From Eriocheir sinensis (taxonomy: Eukaryota; Arthropoda; Malacostraca; Decapoda; Varunidae): a DNA stretch of 64,000 nucleotides. The number at the start of each line of letters is the position of its first letter. Positions within the stretch are counted from its first letter, which is position 1. Both the position numbers and the translations under genes were made by a program. Of this stretch, positions 60,800-64,000 are shown piece after piece. The notes below the pieces were generated by a model. The model had not been told where the DNA came from, did no database searches, and saw only the letters and a list, made by a program, of their open reading frames with translations. The DNA is taken from the NCBI RefSeq assembly GCF_024679095.1, contig NW_026111659.1, forward strand, positions 124,001 to 188,000, given 5' to 3'.

Positions 60800-62400
60800 A
60801 TTTCAATTTGTATGAAAATAGATATACAAAATACACATATAATTAGTTAAATTTGTATTAAAATACATGTACAAAACACACATAAAATAATGTAAATTTG
60901 TATGAAATGAAATACATATACGAATACACATAAAATAAAGTATATTTCTATAGAAATATATATACAAAATACACATGAAATGACGTAAATACGTATAAAA
61001 ATATATTTACACAATACACATTAAATAATGTAAATTCGCATCAAGATAAATAAACAAAATTTCAATAAAAGAATGTGTATTTGTATGAAAATAGATCTAC
61101 AAAATACACATAAAATATTGTAAATTTGTATAAAATACACAAAAAATAATTTAAATTTGTATAAAAATATATATACAAAATACACATAAAATTAGGTAAA
61201 TTTCTATTGAAATACAAATACAAAATACACATAAAATAATTTTAATTTAAATGAAAATATATAAACAAATACACTTAAAATAACGTAAATTTGTATGAAA
61301 TATATATAGAAAATACACATTAAATATTTATTTTATGTGTATATTTGTATTTGTAAATACGTAGAAATACGTAGAAAAATGTATATACAAAATACACATA
61401 AAATAATGTAAACTCGTATCAAAATAAATAAACAAAATTATAATAAAAGAATGTATATTTGTAGGAAAATATATATACAAAATACAAATAAAATAACTAA
61501 AATTTGTAAAAAAATAAATACAAAAATACACAAAAATAATTTTAATTTGTTTGAAAATAGATATGCAAAATACACATAAAGTTAGGCAAATTTGTATTGA
61601 AATACACATACAAAATACACAAAAAATAATGCAAACTTGTATGAAAATATATAAACAAATACACATAAAATAAGGTAAATTTGGATAAAATATATATACA
61701 AAATATACATTAAATAATGTATATATGTATAAAAATATATATACAAAATACACATAGAATAATGTTAAATCGTATCAAAATAAATAAACAATATCAATAA
61801 AATAATTTAAATTTGTATGAAAATAAAGATGCAAAATACCCATATACTAACGCATATATGCATAAAAATATATATACAAAAATACACATGAAATAATTAA
61901 ATTTGTATTGAAATAAATATACAAAATGCACATACAATAAAGTAAATTTGTATTGAAATACATATGCAAAATACACATCAATAATGTAAATTGTATCAAA
62001 ATATACATACAAAATACATATAAAATGATGTAAATAGTATAAAAATATATATACGAAATACACCTAAAATAATGTAAATTCGTATCAAAATAAACAAACA
62101 AAATTCCGATAAAAGAACGTATATTTGTAGGAAAATAAATATACAAAATACACATAAAATAACGAACATTTGTATAATAATATATACAAAAAAATAATAA
62201 TAATTTCAATTTTTATGAAAATTGATATACAAAATACACATATAATTAGTTAAATTTGTCTTTAAATACATGTACAAAATACACATAAAATAATGAAAAT
62301 TTGTATGAAATGAAAACAAATACACATAAAATAACGTACATTTGTATTAAATATATACACAAAATACACATAGAATAATGTAAAATCGAATCAAAATAAA
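60800..62400 (-). repeat. Direct duplicate of 41600-43100
   Basis: Carries the same micro-inversion and decamer cluster (61329-61374) and the same subtype order as the upstream copy, at an offset near 19230-19250. Part of it also mirrors 9.3-10.8 kb, with sums near 71.9-72.0 kb, which suggests that the large inverted relationship once reached further out. Confidence 0.75.
61329..61374 (+). repeat. Micro-inversion with AAATACGTAG decamers, copy 2
   Basis: A T-rich fragment (TTATTTTATGTGTATATTTG, then TATTTG) within minus-oriented satellite, followed by two AAATACGTAG units. Same structure as 42096-42155 with one decamer fewer. Confidence 0.8.
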
Positions 62401-62509
62401 TACACAAAATATCAGTAAAATAATGTAAATTTGTATGAAAATAAAGATGCAAAATACCCATATAATAAAGCATATTTTTATAAAAATACATTTTAATAAA
62501 TAAACATTC

Positions 62510-62690
62510 AATAATTAAATTTGTAAAAAAATATATAAAAAAAATACACATAAAATAAAAATTTATAAAAAAAATGTTTCTAAATATATATACGAATACA
62601 CATAAAATAACGCAGATTTCTATAGAAATATATATACAAAATACACTTGAGATGATAAATAAAATAAAAAAAAAAATCGTGTCAAAATAA
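62510..62690 (-). repeat. Decayed, A-run-rich satellite patch
   Basis: Monomer spacing is irregular and several A runs of 7-11 bases occur (near 62527, 62548, 62568 and 62669). The sequence still contains satellite pieces, such as CACTTGAGATGA (a variant shared with 31340), so it is a deleted or slipped part of the array and not foreign DNA. Confidence 0.6.
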
Positions 62691-64000
62691 ATAAAATATC
62701 AATAAAAGAATGTGATATGTATGAAAATAGATATACAAAATACAGATAAAATAACTTAAATTTGTATAAAACTATATACAAAAATACACAGAAATAATTT
62801 AAATTTGTATGAAAATAAATATACAAAATACACAAAATTAGGTAAATTTGTATTGAAATACATATACAAAATACTCATAAAATAATGTAAATTTGAATGA
62901 AAATATATAAACATATACACTTAAAATAACGTAAATTTGTATCAAATATATATTCAAAATACACATTAAATAATGTAAATATGTATAAAAAAATATATAC
63001 AAAACACAAATAGAATAATGTAAAATCGTATCAAAAATAAAAACACAGAATATTAATAAAATAATGTAAATTTGTATGAAAATAATATATACAAAATACA
63101 CATAAAATATTAGAATTTGTATTAAAATAAATATAAAAAATGCACATACAATAAGGTAAATTTGTATTGAAATAGATATGCAAAATACATATAAGACAAT
63201 GTAAATTTTTTTCAAAATATATATACGAATACACATAAAATAACGTAGATTTCTATAAAATATATACAAAATACACATAAAATGAAGTAAATACGTATAA
63301 AAAAATGAATACAAAATACACATAAAATAATGTAAAATCGTATCAAAATAAATAAACAAAATACCAATAAAACAATGTGTATTTGTATAAATATAAATAT
63401 ACAAAATACACATAGAATATCGTAAATTTGTATAAAACTATATACAAAAATACAGAGAAGTAATTAAATTTGTATGAAAATAGATATACAAAATACAGCT
63501 AAAATAAGCTAAATTTGAATTGAAATGTATATACAAAATACATAAAATAATGTAAATTTGTATCAAAATATTTATACAAATATATATAATACCGTAGATT
63601 TGTTTAAAAATATATAAACAAAACACACATTAAGTAATGTAAATACGTATAAAAAATATGTACAAAATACACATATAATCATGTAATTCGTATCAAAATA
63701 AATAAACAAAATAGCAGTAAAATAATGTAAATTTGAATGAGAAAACATATACAAATAACGCAAATTTCTATAAAAATATATGTACAAAAATGCACATAAA
63801 ATAAAGTAAATTTGCATAAAAATATATATACAAAACACACATTAAATAATGTAAATGCGTACATAAAATAACCTAAATTTGTATAAAACTATATATAAAA
63901 ATACAGAAAAATAATTTAAATTTTTATGAAAAGAAATATACAAAATACACGTAAAATTAGGTAAATTTGTATTGAAATGCATATACAAAATACACATCAA

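Overview
This 64 kb window holds no recognisable gene. It is almost wholly one very AT-rich satellite built from a monomer of about 45 bp (6 G+C among 45 bases in a typical copy), broken by about fifteen pure or nearly pure TA tracts. I saw no tRNA, rRNA, transposon coding region, CRISPR array or normal-composition stretch. Such long, gene-free satellite with TA microsatellites points to nuclear heterochromatin of a eukaryote (centromeric, pericentromeric, subtelomeric or sex-chromosome type). The sequence does not identify the taxon. All comparisons were made by eye, so boundaries are good to roughly 20-50 bp and identities are approximate.

The monomer, read on its T-rich strand, has a conserved part (TTATGTGTATTTTGTAT), a variable TA box (TATATATATTTT and variants), and a second conserved part (ATACAAATTTACATTA). 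Monomers are not interchangeable. Dozens of subtypes follow each other in a fixed order, and diagnostic subtypes return after about 2.8-3.0 kb (about 65 monomers), so this is a higher-order repeat (HOR).

Orientation of the T-rich strand flips repeatedly: minus 1-1395, plus 1425-5695, minus 5705-8369, plus 8662-16500, minus 16505-16892, plus 16893-17725, minus 17730-18118, plus 18119-27205, minus 27206-33757, plus 33758-39711, minus 39712-44702, plus 44703-46060, minus 46065-64000. Several blocks are copies of one another. A large inverted pair joins 12.2-24.6 kb to 50.35-59.57 kb. A smaller inverted pair (28.15-30.53 / 33.77-36.04 kb) lies between those arms. Other pairs are 8.66-10.15 / 42.59-44.05 (inverted), 25.1-28.1 / 37.6-40.6 (direct), 32.56-33.66 / 46.25-47.35 (direct) and 41.6-43.1 / 60.8-62.4 (direct). 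Short recent tandem duplications of 351, about 784, 968 and about 1190-1225 bp also occur.

The TA tracts sit where the monomer TA box is expected. Some are simple expansions inside one monomer. Others have replaced one to three whole monomers or join unrelated HOR segments, so TA boxes look like the preferred sites of recombination, deletion and inversion. Because 45 is a multiple of 3 and stop codons are sparse, the array produces many long open frames with a 15-residue period on both strands. These are by-products of the repeat, not genes.
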